A DNA stretch of 64,000 nucleotides, from contig JAHLKF010000005.1 in NCBI GenBank assembly GCA_025558075.1, positions 310,001-374,000 on the forward strand. The letters are read 5' to 3'. The stretch comes from Gaertneriomyces semiglobifer. Taxonomy: Eukaryota > Chytridiomycota > Chytridiomycetes > Spizellomycetales > Spizellomycetaceae. Of the stretch, positions 1-10,774 are shown piece after piece. Under the pieces are notes generated by a model. That model saw only the letters and a program-made list of their open reading frames with translations, was not told the origin of the DNA and ran no database searches. How positions within the stretch are numbered: the stretch's first letter is position 1; the number at the start of each line of letters is the position of its first letter. The position numbers were made by a program, and so were the translations under genes.

Positions 1-3000
1 TTCCTTTTTGGAAGACGAAACCATCAACTCGGTAAGTCGGGTCTGAAGCTGGACTTTTTCTTCCCTCAATGAGTTCTGCGTGGTGCTAAGCAGTTGATAG
101 CTCTCCTCTTTGCGCTGAATATGATTCTGCAGCTTTCCATTGGTGACAAGGAGTTCCCTATTCTCATCTGCTAATGTGCCAAGTTTGGCCTCCAACTCCA
201 AGACCCGCGAGGTGTACTGACGCTCCAAATCCATGATCTCTTCTTCAATGCGAACGTCCAGCAGCGGACGATCAGCGGGAATTGAACTCTCCGAGTGTTC
301 GGAGCGCACACTGTGATTTAAGCTCCGGTAACCACCCGCTCCATCCAACTGCTTCTTCAAATCATTCCTCTGCTTGAGTGCTGATTGAAGTTGTCGGGCA
401 AGTTTGGCGGAATTCTCTTCAAGTTCAACTATGCGTTGTTGGGCCTGTGCGACCTCCGAGTTGAGAGAGTCCGATTGCGCAAGTTGTTTCTGGTGTAACT
501 GTTGAGCAAGTTGGCGAGCAAAACTGCGCAGTTTGATGTGTTGATCCACAAGCTGTTCTAAACTATCTATTTCTACGAAACGCCCGGAAATCTCTGCTTC
601 TTCAGGATTCTCGCCGTTCGTAACAGAAGAGCTCCGCTCCACAAGCTGGCGCACATACTCGTCAATATCTCCTGACATATCTGGTCTCACCCGGTGGAGA
701 TGGTAAAAGAGGGCGCGTAGCTGTCGCGCTGCATCTCGTATTTCTCGCTGTAAAGCAGTGTTCGCACTGCTAAGCTTCTTGGCTTCCGAGTCAGCGGCAG
801 CTTTCTCAGCCTGAAGCTGCTCATTGGCCTCGGACAGTTTCGCGCATTCCGATGTTTGGCTGTGGTACCGCACCCTTAGATTATCGTTTTCAGCTTGTAA
901 CTCCTGGCAGTAAGGCTCGTAACTTTGGACCTCGCGCAACATATCCATATACTTCTCCTCCAATATCTGATTCTCACGCTCCAACCTAATGCGTTTCTGA
1001 CACTCATCATGGTAAGACGCATACAACTGAGTGTAGGTCATGCCATTCAAAGTTATTCGCGATGAAACATTTGAGCTTGTGTCGGCGGTGTCAACTTCGT
1101 GCGACCCTGTACGGTCCTTGTTTGATCGTGCTGTGTCGCTTTCATACAGTTGATGCGCATTGTCAATCTGCTCTTTCCAATGCTTAGCCTCATCTTCTAC
1201 TTGATGCAGCTTCTCCAACAGGGCTTGGCGATCGCGTTCCCACTCCTCACGCTCTTCAGTAACCGTCATCTGCATTTCTTCTAGGGTTCGCTGAGCAGAT
1301 AGATAGTCGCGTTCGTGTAACTCGGCAGTTCTTCTCTGCGCGTCCATTTCACGCTTGAACTGCTCCTGTCGCCGAATGGCAGTTGCATTCTGTTCATCAA
1401 TTTTGGTCATCAATTCTTGCACTTTCTCTTGGAGCTCTTCGACACGTTGCTGAGAAGTCTGTAACCTAAATTCCAATGCGATTTTGTCTTGAACAACCGC
1501 TTCATGATCGGATTGAAGGTCGGATACACGACGTGTCTTCTCCAGGCGCACCTGCTGCAACTCCTCTGACCGGCGGTCGAACTCCGCTTTGAGCCATTGC
1601 ACCATGCTTTGCTGTTGATGAACTTCCTGCTCCTTTCCTGTGAGTTGTAACTTGTCTTTCAAAGCTTGAGTTTCTAGCTCAGTAATTCGATTGCTGGAAG
1701 ATCGCAATTCAGCACGTAGAGTGATAACCTGTGTTTGCATCTCCTCACAATCGTCGACTAAGCGTTGTACGTCCTGCTGTTTCTTCGAAAGTAAAGTAGC
1801 CAGATCCCGCTTCTCAGTTTCCAAAGCTTGGACTAATGGATTCAACCCATGAGAAGCGAGCTGTACATTGCGCAGTTGCTCCTCTTTCATAGCAAGCTCA
1901 GCTTTCAACTGTTCACACAGTTTGTCTCGTTCATCAAGTTGGGTCGTACACTGTTCCAATTTCGCCTTGTAAGCTGCCACTTCCTTTGATGCTCCCCTCT
2001 CCATAGCTTTCTCCCAATGCGCTCGACGCTCTCTGCGGGCGACGCTCAATCCACTCTCAGAATCACGGGTATCGGGAACGCTTGCGCCGGGCAAGCTACT
2101 GGATACTGCATCCCGAAGTTTCATAATGAAAGTTGCGACTTGTTCATCAGATCGTGCCAGATTCATTATTGGAGCCACTACTCCATTAGGATCCAGCTTC
2201 AACACGCGCAATGTGAACTCCAGTATTGAGTACAGTTGATCCTCCGTTGGCATTAATAAATTGGTTGGAGGCTCGGCAGTTTCAAATGGAGTAAATTCTT
2301 CGCTCAATATTGCGGATCCTTCTCCAGGCACTGTCGTATCATATTTCATTGCTTCCGAATCAGATTTTGCTTCGTGTTCGGCATGTCGGTCAACTTCTAC
2401 TTCAGGCACATACTCGAGAAGTTCCACCAATGGACTTTCACTAAAAGTTTCAATCGTTGCTTGCATTCCAGGGCTTTCTGGCTTTGACAGTTCAGTTTCG
2501 TCATGAATATGTAAGGCGGGCGCGTCATCTGGATGCAAGGGCTCGATGTCAACTGTACTTTGCGCCGTTGGTTCAACATCATCTGCCGAGGTGACACCCA
2601 TCGAATGGTCATTATTAGGTAACTCATCCGAGAGCGGTTGTTGGGCCTCACTTAAGGCAAGAGCATTTGCAGGGGAATCCTGATGACCTGATCCAAGGGT
2701 TTCCGGTGTACCAGTTTCGACGTTTTGGTCATGACTGGCTGGCGGTACGATATCTAGCTCCATATGATCCGTTACTTCATTGGCTGGAGAATAACCAGGC
2801 GAATCACCATGCACAATATTGTCTCTTTCGGAATCATCCAATCTTGCATCGTCGGGCGCAGGTAATATTTGGCTAGGCAAAATCTGCAATTCGTCCACTT
2901 CCGGTGAGTCCTGAGAGTAAATGGTATCATTTGAGGCATCATGATGGGATGAAGTTTCCTCTATTGTATCAGAAGGCACGGTGATAGGATCATCTTCCTC

Positions 3001-3222
3001 GGTTGCATCAAGATCCTCTTGAATCAAATCGTCGTCTTCGTCGTCGTCGTCGTCCATATAATCATTCTCATTGTTCCATTCCTGTGTAGCAGCAAAACGA
3101 TGATCCAGTTCTTCATCGCCCTCTTCCGTATATTCCCAGTGATCCCCCGATTCGCTGCCTGAATCTACAACGACAACAACTTCATCCTCCAGCTGACCAT
3201 CGTCCTCGCTGTGAGTAGACAT
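1..3222 (-). CDS. TPR/Mlp-like nuclear pore basket coiled-coil protein (N-terminal part; gene runs off the left edge)
   Basis: One open frame of 1074 codons runs from an ATG at 3222-3220 to the window edge with no stop. Residues 1 to about 350 are acidic and low-complexity, with runs of Asp/Glu and a poly-Asp stretch near residue 55. From about residue 360 the protein is almost continuous heptad-like coiled coil rich in Glu, Gln, Lys and Leu. Around residues 725-830, a segment beginning GMTYTQLYASYHDE resembles the conserved block of human TPR and yeast Mlp1/2 that begins with KLTELYNAY. In those families the protein forms the nuclear basket, anchors at the pore and acts in mRNA export surveillance. 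The long acidic head is not typical of TPR, whose coiled coil starts close to the N-terminus. A generic myosin-like or Golgi coiled-coil protein is the main alternative. A 5'UTR intron is likely at 3238-3296. Confidence 0.6.
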   Translation of the reverse strand, partial: MSTHSEDDGQLEDEVVVVVDSGSESGDHWEYTEEGDEELDHRFAATQEWNNENDYMDDDDDEDDDLIQEDLDATEEDDPITVPSDTIEETSSHHDASNDTIYSQDSPEVDELQILPSQILPAPDDARLDDSERDNIVHGDSPGYSPANEVTDHMELDIVPPASHDQNVETGTPETLGSGHQDSPANALALSEAQQPLSDELPNNDHSMGVTSADDVEPTAQSTVDIEPLHPDDAPALHIHDETELSKPESPGMQATIETFSESPLVELLEYVPEVEVDRHAEHEAKSDSEAMKYDTTVPGEGSAILSEEFTPFETAEPPTNLLMPTEDQLYSILEFTLRVLKLDPNGVVAPIMNLARSDEQVATFIMKLRDAVSSSLPGASVPDTRDSESGLSVARRERRAHWEKAMERGASKEVAAYKAKLEQCTTQLDERDKLCEQLKAELAMKEEQLRNVQLASHGLNPLVQALETEKRDLATLLSKKQQDVQRLVDDCEEMQTQVITLRAELRSSSNRITELETQALKDKLQLTGKEQEVHQQQSMVQWLKAEFDRRSEELQQVRLEKTRRVSDLQSDHEAVVQDKIALEFRLQTSQQRVEELQEKVQELMTKIDEQNATAIRRQEQFKREMDAQRRTAELHERDYLSAQRTLEEMQMTVTEEREEWERDRQALLEKLHQVEDEAKHWKEQIDNAHQLYESDTARSNKDRTGSHEVDTADTSSNVSSRITLNGMTYTQLYASYHDECQKRIRLERENQILEEKYMDMLREVQSYEPYCQELQAENDNLRVRYHSQTSECAKLSEANEQLQAEKAAADSEAKKLSSANTALQREIRDAARQLRALFYHLHRVRPDMSGDIDEYVRQLVERSSSVTNGENPEEAEISGRFVEIDSLEQLVDQHIKLRSFARQLAQQLHQKQLAQSDSLNSEVAQAQQRIVELEENSAKLARQLQSALKQRNDLKKQLDGAGGYRSLNHSVRSEHSESSIPADRPLLDVRIEEEIMDLERQYTSRVLELEAKLGTLADENRELLVTNGKLQNHIQRKEESYQLLSTTQNSLREEKVQLQTRLTELMVSSSKKE

Positions 3223-3237
3223 TCTGATAAAAACCAG

Positions 3238-3296
3238 CTAACAATATAGTAAGATAAGTACCATTTATCACGTAGATTCGTTGAAAAAGTACTCAC
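3238..3296 (-). other. Probable 5'UTR intron of the TPR/Mlp-like gene
   Basis: On the minus strand a GTGAGT donor at 3296-3291 is followed by pyrimidine-rich sequence with a ttactat branch-like motif and an acceptor ending TTAG at 3238. This lies 16 nt upstream of the ATG. The reading frame upstream of the ATG is closed by a TAG at 3240-3238, so the intron lies in the untranslated leader. Confidence 0.5.
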
Positions 3297-3533
3297 CGTT
3301 CCCACCGACAGAACACTGACAGGTCAGGACCAATTACAAGACACCCGCGCGTCGAAGAAAACTCACGACGCAACAGTGAGAGCACGACAACATACGTTGA
3401 AATAGAATATTTACAAGAATCCTCGCTGGATGAACCCCCCTTCGTGCTATCTGCCCGTTGCGTCTCCCGAGTCTCGATGCTCGAGCTTGCAAGATGCTGA
3501 GGACCCTGTTAACGATGTGGGTCTAAGTCATTT

Positions 3534-3545
3534 GGGGTTAGGGTT
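3534..3545 (+). promoter_or_regulatory. TTAGGG-type (telobox-like) motif upstream of the TPR-like gene
   Basis: The sequence GGGGTTAGGGTT lies about 310 bp upstream of the TPR-like ATG, in the opposite orientation to that gene. The same 12-mer occurs at 22581-22592, and its first 10 bases recur on the minus strand at 7817-7826. In fungi such motifs are bound by Tbf1/Teb1-type Myb-domain factors. Binding here is inferred. Confidence 0.4.
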
Positions 3546-3710
3546 CCAGACTCCGAAACGCGAACTCGTCGAAACTGTCGACAACACGAACCAACGAGCT
3601 GCCAACAACGAAGGAGCGATATCGGTGTTTGAAAACAGCCATAGGTACATAGTGGGTGTATAAGAGCAGCTATGTAGCATACGCTAAGCATCATCGGGGA
3701 TGACTGGGTA

Positions 3711-4424
3711 TCAAAGCACGTCCGAAGCGTCGATCGGCCTTCCTTTCAATCTGACCTCCATTGGTTCTCCCCATTTCGTTTCCCCTCGTTCCCGCAGCTG
3801 ATCCAAGCGCCACAGCATTTCCCACGACACTTGGACATTGCGAGGTATAAAAAACTTGTGCACCATATTTTGGTTCACTACATCTTCCCGCGTCTTCGAT
3901 GTAAGAAGCCAGGGACGATACTCTGCGTCCGCTTTGGTGCGTTTAAAACTGTTGACTTCGTATAGAGCTTGCCATACATTCTTGACCCCTGACCGTACAA
4001 TTGCTTTGGAATACTTTAACGATATAGTTGTATCCAATGGCAACGAAGTCTTGTAGAATGTGTCCACGTTCTTCCCAGTAAAGCTGATCGATACATGGCA
4101 TAAGCGGTATGAAGCGTCTCGGTTCTCAACAAGGTAATGATTGGGTCCCAGTATTCTGGCTGAGGCCGACTCAAATACGAACGACGCAACCCGCCGTGTG
4201 GTCGTTTCTCCAGCTCCTTGCCTGGCCAGCACCATTTGTACCGGAACAATAGCGCCAGACTTTCGCTCTACGAAGAGGGTTGCATGTACGGAATGTAGCA
4301 AGGAGTCAATTCTTTGCATGACGAGGCATCTCCAAGTGCGAGAAACATTATGCAACGACAACAAGGTCGGAAAAGTAAAATATGGAACAATGTGCGCTTT
4401 GAGTTCGATGGGCAGGTCCTCCAT
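3711..4424 (-). CDS. F-box protein
   Basis: An intronless frame of 237 codons starts at an ATG (4424-4422). Its N-terminus (MEDLPIELKAHIVPYF, then a LxxVSRTWR pattern by about residue 35) is a typical F-box: LP near the start, hydrophobic helix positions, and VSRxW. F-box proteins bind Skp1 and bring substrates to SCF ubiquitin ligases. The remaining 190 residues show no WD, LRR or Kelch repeats that I can recognise, so the substrate is unknown. Its start faces the YPK1/Gad8-type kinase gene 597 bp away. Confidence 0.7.
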   Translation of the reverse strand: MEDLPIELKAHIVPYFTFPTLLSLHNVSRTWRCLVMQRIDSLLHSVHATLFVERKSGAIVPVQMVLARQGAGETTTRRVASFVFESASARILGPNHYLVENRDASYRLCHVSISFTGKNVDTFYKTSLPLDTTISLKYSKAIVRSGVKNVWQALYEVNSFKRTKADAEYRPWLLTSKTREDVVNQNMVHKFFIPRNVQVSWEMLWRLDQLRERGETKWGEPMEVRLKGRPIDASDVL

Positions 4425-5021
4425 GCCTGTTGTACCAGTTGTGTGTGCTTATGGTGCAGTACACATCTTAAACTTTTCGACCAGAAGCAGGATAGGTATT
4501 TATAGGAGCATGATGAGTAAAAGGAGCTATAGGCTTGGTTACCAAAGCCTTTTTGACCACAAACTGAGAAACCTGAATCCTTCCTCCACTCCCAGCTACA
4601 GTCTCTCTAGCCTAGACGAAAGGAGGACTCTGACGCTCCGTAGGTGACCCCTCGTAGGCTACACTCGTAGCTCTATTCTTCGTTTACTATACGCCCGTCA
4701 AGGGTGTCGGGGTGTGTGCTTCAAATACCGTGCCGTGAACTTTGAACGCGTTGTAAAAGCTGGTCAACAGCAAGCTTTGCACCTATTTTCGGCAATTCCT
4801 TGTAGGTCGCATTCAAACAGATAGATAACTGCTTCTTAATTCCACGAAGCGTTCGCTAAAGTTCAAATACTCTTGCGCAACTGACTACCCGGTGGTGGCC
4901 GACAGTTCATTCGAGTAAAGTACCAGTGTCGCTGAAGGCGAACCGCAATCGTTACTTGCTCCAATCCATCAGAAATTCGTGCGGCATTGCTCAATAAAGC
5001 ACCATTTCACCTTCATTGGGC
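4425..5021. promoter_or_regulatory. Divergent intergenic region between the F-box gene and the YPK-type kinase
   Basis: The two flanking genes start on opposite strands, so this stretch of about 600 bp must contain both promoters and leaders. I see only short unrelated open frames and no recognisable RNA gene, repeat or conserved element. Confidence 0.4.
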
Positions 5022-7018
5022 ATGTTCAAACCAAAAAAGACGAGTGCCGACGCCAATATGGCCGGCTCTCCTTTGAAGAACCTGGTCAAGCCGTCCACGT
5101 CAAACAGCTCAACCGCACCACCGCCGACGCCGTCCAAGGTGGAGTCAACACAAGTAAACGATGATGAAGCCGTCACTGGTGCGGCGATTACACACCAGGC
5201 GGCTGGTGGGCAATTGGGGGGATCAGGTTTACTGTTGATCAGAGTAGTAGAAGGACGAAATTTGGTTCTTCCGGGAGGAACGCCAGTACAAATTACAGCT
5301 GGCACTGGTGGGGATGTGACAAGGTTACCGTACGTTGTCATCGATTTTGATAAGAACGAGGTTCTCGTGACGGCGAAAGAAGGAAGTCCGTCAACCAAGA
5401 CTGTCATTTGGGGACATCGGGCTCATTTGTGAGTACCAAGATGCCAGACTGGTTGTGAGTTACACTGCAACTGAACATATGTTGCGTTTTTCCTTTGTAG
5501 TGATGTGAGCCGTGAAGCAGAAGTAGCGATCTATGTATACCAACGAGGAACACCTGGAGGAGATACCCTTATTGGGAGCGTGCGCGTCAAACCCCAGCTC
5601 ATTGATGGGAAAACCCAGGAGAAGTGGTATCCCTTAGTGGCTGATGTTGGCGGCGATCAGTCGATTGGTGAAGTTCACCTGCACTTTCAGTTTAAAAGAA
5701 ACGGGGTACGAACGGACAGAGTCCATTTGCCTGGGGAGCACCAGTCATTAACTTCTTCTTCTAGCAAAATAGGTCGCTTACTATCGATGATTTTGAATTA
5801 TTGAAAGTGATTGGAAAGGGAAGTTTTGGGAAAGTAATGCAAGTTCGCAAGCGCGACACAAACCGTATCTACGCAATGAAGATCATCCGAAAGTCACATA
5901 TTGTCGAGCGGGCGGAGGTGGCGCATACCCTTGCCGAGAGAACAGTCCTAGCGAAATTGCAACATCCGTTTATTGTTCCTTTGAAGTTTTCATTCCAAAC
6001 TCCGGATAAGCTATACCTTGTCTTGGCGTTTGTGAACGGAGGAGAGTTATTCCACCATTTGCAAAGAGAGGGTAAATTTGATGAAGACCGTGCAAAGTTT
6101 TACGCAGCAGAGCTCTTGTGCGCATTGGAATGCCTACATGGGTACAATATCATTTACAGGTATGTGGTACCAGCGGTCTTACGTCTAGCAAGCGCTTTGA
6201 AAGGCTGACGGCTCTGTCATCAGGGATCTCAAACCAGAGAATATCTTGTTGGATTATACCGGGCATATTGCGCTTTGCGATTTCGGCCTTTGTAAATTGA
6301 ACATGAAGGATGGGAACAAGACGAATACGTTTTGCGGCACACCCGAGTATCTAGCACCGGAGCTGCTTTTAGGTCAAGGGTACACAAAAGTGGTCGACTG
6401 GTGGACAATTGGGATTCTGCTGTACGAGATGATAACGGGTCTGCCGCCATTCTATGATGAGAACACCAATGAAATGTACAAGAAAATATTGACTGAAGAG
6501 TTGCGTTTCCCAGAAGACGTTAGCCCTGCCGCAAAGGACTTACTTCGACAGGTGGGTTGGCATGCTATGTGGACCTGTTGAAAGCCGATGTTGCTGTTAC
6601 TTTGGCTAATTGCATGCCTGTTATGTTGCAGCTTTTGAATCGAGATCCACTTAAGCGGTTGGGTGCGAACGGAGCAGACGAAATAAAGCGACATGCATTC
6701 TTTGCTGATTTGAACTGGGCAAGGCTGTTGGCTCGCAAATACCCCCCGCCGTTCCGGCCCAATGTGACGAGCGCCACGGATACATCCAACTTTGACGAAG
6801 AGTTTACATCAGAAGTTCCACAAGATTCGCTTGTTGACGCGTCAAGTCACCTGTCGGAGACTGTTCAGCAACAGTTTGCGGGATTCTCGTATCAAGCGCA
6901 CGAGGCAATTGCTGGGTCTGTGACTGGAGTGAACGGCGGCAGTTTGATAGCACCCAATAGGCTGCACAGTGTAGCGGGAAGTTTCCGCACACCGGGAGCA
7001 GGCAGAAGGAATATGTGA
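5022..7018 (+). CDS. YPK1: AGC-family protein kinase of the YPK1/Gad8/SGK type, with N-terminal C2-like domain
   Basis: Five exons (5022-5428, 5501-5705, 5765-6159, 6224-6551, 6632-7018) give a 573-residue protein with consistent splice phases. The first ATG is at 5022; the codon at 5016 is TTG. An N-terminal C2-like region of about 220 residues precedes the kinase domain. That domain has the glycine loop GKGSFGKV, the AMKIIRK lysine, HRD replaced in part by YRDLKPEN, DFG as DFGLCKLNMKDG, the activation segment TFCGTPEYLAPELL, and an AGC tail with SNFDEEFTSE and hydrophobic motif FAGFSY. The tail and activation loop resemble yeast Ypk1 and S. pombe Gad8 more than Sch9. These kinases are activated by TORC2 and PDK1 and control sphingolipid synthesis and plasma-membrane stress responses. 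All catalytic residues appear intact. Confidence 0.93.
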
Positions 7019-7294
7019 TAGCAGCGGCATTTTGGGCATGATAAATGCAGGTGGCGATACATATTCATTGGATCGCCATTGTCTGGTTTGTAAAATAAAA
7101 TCCTCGTGGTGGAACTATCCTTTGGGACAGCGTTGCGGGACTGTAGGGTTTCCAAGCAGTTGGTGATTGTTTCTATTAAATGCGATATGTACAAGAAGTA
7201 AGACTGGTGTTTGCTTGTAGGATTTTCACCGTGGGGAAGTTCCAAGGACAATTTGCCGTGGCAGGACACCGGAGGTGGTTGAGGGAATCGAATG

Positions 7295-7628
7295 TTACAG
7301 ATGCTTTTTACGTTCTGACTTTTTTAGCCAGTAATTGATATCTTCGGTGGATTTTGATCCACTCGGTCGTTTCCCCTGCGAACACAAACCGAACCGAAGG
7401 AAGATGTAATTAGCTACTGTGACCTTAAGAAGCAACAATAACAGTGCTTACCAGGGTGGCCATGCATGCCATCAGAGCCTTGGCCGAATCTTTACATTCA
7501 ACGTGATCGACGCTCATCGCTCGCCAGCAGTTGAAAAGGGTCGCCACTTCGACAGCACATTTAGTGGCAGGGGTGACCTTTGGCGGCCGAAGTGCCAAAG
7601 GCTGCTTGATCTTGTCAATTGTTCTCAT
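7295..7628 (-). CDS. MRP10: Small mitoribosomal protein mS37 (MRP10/CHCHD1), twin CX9C
   Basis: Two exons (7628-7452 and 7375-7295) give an 85-residue protein. The intron has a GTAAGC donor and a TTCGCAG acceptor in phase 0. Residues 24-34 and 47-57 each form a CX9C motif, the pattern of proteins imported and oxidised by the Mia40 pathway in the intermembrane space. The opening KQPLALRPPKV and the C-terminal GKRPSGSKSTEDINYWLKK match the mS37 pattern (basic tail with an INYxL element). mS37 is part of the mitochondrial small ribosomal subunit. The gene is tail-to-tail with the kinase gene and head-to-head with SEC63. The second exon is required for the conserved tail; reading through the intron would replace it. 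Confidence 0.85.
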
Positions 7629-8106
7629 CTTTGGCGGCCCGGTACTCGACCCACTTTTTCTCCGCCTTCGGTCCCTCTCGTTATCAACGTAGTAAGCCTA
7701 CGTCCCACACGACCGTCTCTGATCCTCCTCCGCCGACTGATCGAATGCTCCAAATAACGATCTTATTCGCAAATTTCAGAGGAAAGTTGCCGACGTTGTC
7801 CGTGGCGCAGCAATAGCCCTAACCCCACCGCGTTCTGACCTGCGTCGCTCGAAAACGGACAACAAAAGGCGGACGAAAGGGAAACCGTCGTTAGGAGAGT
7901 TTGGAGGTGGAACGAGGACGTACGGCCAGGAAGTGGAGAAACAAAGGCACAGGAGGGCGAGGATTCTGCTGTTGCGTTCGACGTGCAAGGAAGAGAAGAA
8001 CGACTTGATGAGATCGCGGTGTTGGATCTGTGCCGTTTGAGAACAAAGCTTCACCATTTGACGCAAACCCTGTACCTGTGAGAACGGACCATCATCATTA
8101 TCACAA
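7629..8106. promoter_or_regulatory. Divergent promoter region between mS37 and SEC63
   Basis: The two genes start back to back, 478 bp apart. Besides a TTAGGG-type motif on the minus strand (7817-7826), nothing specific is visible. A 96-codon frame on the minus strand (8066-7776) has no recognisable family and unusual composition, and I treat it as non-coding. Confidence 0.45.
7815..7826 (-). promoter_or_regulatory. TTAGGG-type (telobox-like) motif in the mS37/SEC63 divergent promoter
   Basis: Read on the minus strand this is GGGGTTAGGGCT, sharing the 10-mer GGGGTTAGGG with the motifs at 3534 and 22581. It lies 187 bp upstream of the mS37 ATG and 281 bp upstream of the SEC63 ATG. Tbf1/Teb1-like binding is an inference from the motif. 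Confidence 0.4.
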
Positions 8107-10671
8107 ATGGCTACGTACGCATACGATGAGACCGGTGCGGTCTTTAATTACTTTTTGCTTACCATCCTTGGGATGGTACTGATACCCATGACCTACTCGT
8201 CTATCACTGGCGGTGCCCGCAAACGTGAGAAGCCTTGTATTTTATGATGAATGCATCGCTTTTCACTAATGTATTATCTTCGTTTGCTATAGCCACGGCG
8301 CGTAGTGATTGCAAGTGTCAGAAGTGCCACGATAAAAGAATAAGACTAGCGGCCACGAAGAGGAAGGATCAGCCGCTGATATCCATGAGGTGCGCCTATG
8401 CTTCTCACGATCAATGCACGTTAGAAGCAATCGCATTGACCGCTTGCCGCTTAGGTTTATTCTCTTGTCATTGGGATGGATTCTACTCGCGTTCGTTGCG
8501 TACAAGGTAGCCACTACGGCCACCGAAGAGAAGCGGGTCTTCGATCCTTATGCCATACTCGGGCTTGACCACGGTGCTTCGGAACAAGAAATTGAGAGTG
8601 CCTACAGGGGTTTGGTTAAGAAATGGCACCCGGATCGAAACCCAGTAGAGAAAAAGGAGGAGGCCAATACCAGAACTACCGAGATCAATCAGGCCCGGAA
8701 AACGCTGACCGATCCGGTCTCTCGAAAGAACTGGGAAGAATGGGGCCACCCCGATGGTAAACAGTCCTTTGAACTGGGTCTGGCATTGCCAAAGTGGCTT
8801 GTGGAAGAGAATAACAGCTTCAAAGTCTTATTGGTCTACGCGGGTGTTTTTATGGTTCTCTTACCAGCCTTGGTGGTATGTATTGTACAAGTGGGCTCTC
8901 AGTCGCTTGATCTAACATGCCTTCTCAGGCTCGTTGGTGGAACAGGGCGAAGGCAATGACCAAAGACAGCATCATGCATGAAACAATGGCGCGCTTTTAC
9001 CGTGAACAGAAGGAGAACACTTCTTTGAAGCAAATGTTGGAGCTTCTGTCAAAGGCGGAAGAGTTTGTTACGCTTATCACTTTGGACCCGAAAGATATCC
9101 CTGCGCTAGATATTCTTACCGAGCAAGTCAAAGAAGTAATGGCGAATACAACGTCAGACAGGTGGACCAAGAAAGGGGGATTTTCTACTGATGCGCGCAC
9201 GGCGTTGCAGCAGAAAGTATACCTTCTACTCGTTGCTCATATGTTGCGTATCACCCCGGAGGTCAGCAAGCTTGCCGAAGGTTTGTCGCCCTAATTGATA
9301 TACCTTGGGCAGCGCTTTAACGCCCATTGTTCAGAACAAAGAACGGTGGTCGCCAAGGTGGTACAGCTCGTCCCTGGAATGTTGCAGATCACTACTAGCC
9401 ATCACTGGTTGATGCCTAGTCTTGGAGTTATAGACATTGCTCAGGTATGGACTGTACCTGTTGGGTTACAGGACATCCATTTATTCATGGAAAACGCAGA
9501 TGGTCACGCAAGCTTTGTATCCTCATCAATCGCCTTTGCTTCAACTACCGTTCATTACTGCCGAGCATGTCAGAAAGTATTTCTCCAACAAAAAGCGTGA
9601 TGTCAGCACTATCTCTGACTTGTTGAGGCTTGACGAGAAAGCTCGAGGGTATGATTATTCTAACAGGGCGTGTACTGTTGCTTCGACCTACGTACTAAGT
9701 GCTTTCGGACAGCGACCTTTTACGATTTCTGGAACCGGAACAACAAGACCTCCTGATGAACGTCGCCCTGCAATATCCAATCCTAAGATTAACCAGAGCG
9801 AAGTTTACCGGTAAGGGATGTGGCTTTCAATTCAACGAATAATATCTTACAAATCATCGTTCACAGTCCTCGGAGAACCTGCAATCATCCCGGGTGCTCT
9901 TGTGACTTTATTCGTGTCCCTGAACCTTGGGACACTGGAGGACCTTAGGAAGGATACTGAACGCGGGACCTCCATTCAGGATGATGGTGCAGGTATCGAA
10001 GAGGAAGAAGAGAAACAAAAGACTTGGGATCAAAAAGAGGCATTACCACCTGTACACGCACCGTACTTCCCAGAGGTATATCTTCTCATCAGATTACTTG
10101 CTCGCAATTTTCACCGATTGAACATATTTCCATTATAGGATAGAAAAGCCTCCTGGATCGTTTACCTACGAGTTGCAAACCAAAACCGTCTCGTTACATG
10201 GACGCGGGTGAGCGACTTGATCAAGGACAAAACGATAAAAATTCAGTTCCAAGCGCCACCCAGACCCGGGGCTTACGATTTTAACCTCTTCATCAAATCG
10301 GATTCTCATCTTGGCTGCGATGTGGTTGCGCAACTGAGGGTACGTCGATAATCCCGTATATGATTAGCGTGGTTTGTGTGACCCATCATTTTGCCTTGTA
10401 GTTGATGGTTCAGCCGCCTGAGGCCGCACCAGTTCAGGACGATGACGACGAGATATCCGATCCCGAGGAGGACAGTATCGCGGGACAGATGGAAGCTATG
10501 CGCGGAGCAAAAACTGGAAAGCCGGCAGGGACAAAACGACCAAACAAGCCGGTGGCGAATGGTACAACTACAGCTGCATCTGACGGGAGCGATTCGGATG
10601 GTGACCAAGAGGTCCCCGAAAAGCGGATCGATGACTATGAGGACTCTGAGGATAGTGAAGATGAGGAATAA
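8107..10671 (+). CDS. SEC63: SEC63, ER translocon J-domain subunit
   Basis: Ten exons (8107-8224, 8293-8389, 8455-8875, 8929-9280, 9335-9444, 9500-9648, 9713-9810, 9867-10075, 10139-10339, 10402-10671) give 674 residues. The order of parts is that of Sec63: a first membrane segment near residue 10-30 (FNYFLLTILGMVLIP), a second near 80-95, a lumenal DnaJ domain with an intact HPD (KKWHPDRNP), a third membrane segment (VYAGVFMVLLPALV), the cytosolic Brl domain ending with PGALVTLFVSLNL, and a strongly acidic C-terminal tail. In the family, the J domain recruits the Hsp70 Kar2/BiP for post-translational import with Sec61 and Sec62, and the acidic tail binds Sec62. All splice junctions keep frame. 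It is divergent from mS37 and convergent with the CHFR-like gene, which ends 103 bp away. Confidence 0.95.
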
Positions 10672-10774
10672 GATTTTGGGCACGCATAAAGCGAATTGCT
10701 ATCTAATCGATGCGCGGATTTAGCTATCAGTTTTCATATTGTCATATTGGAATCGCACTGTATACGTCTGGCAT

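Larger units (their letters stand above)
3223..3710. other. Intergenic: TPR-like promoter/leader and 3' side of the F-box gene
   Basis: This stretch holds the leader of the TPR-like gene (including the probable 5'UTR intron) and the 3' flank of the F-box gene. The only notable element is a GGGGTTAGGGTT motif at 3534-3545. Small frames on both strands here have no family resemblance and no coding character that I can see. Confidence 0.5.

Noticed and set aside
3430..3663. 77-codon plus-strand frame between the TPR-like and F-box genes
   Set aside because: No family resemblance, low-quality composition, and it covers a regulatory-looking stretch with the TTAGGG motif.
5016..5021. Upstream extension of the kinase to 5016
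   Set aside because: The codon is TTG; the first ATG in frame is at 5022. The same reasoning moved the RRN6-like start from 37642 to 37636 and the VWA8 start from 38748 to 38760.
7776..8066. 96-codon minus-strand frame upstream of SEC63
   Set aside because: No recognisable domain; it lies in the divergent promoter and no splice signals link it to mS37.
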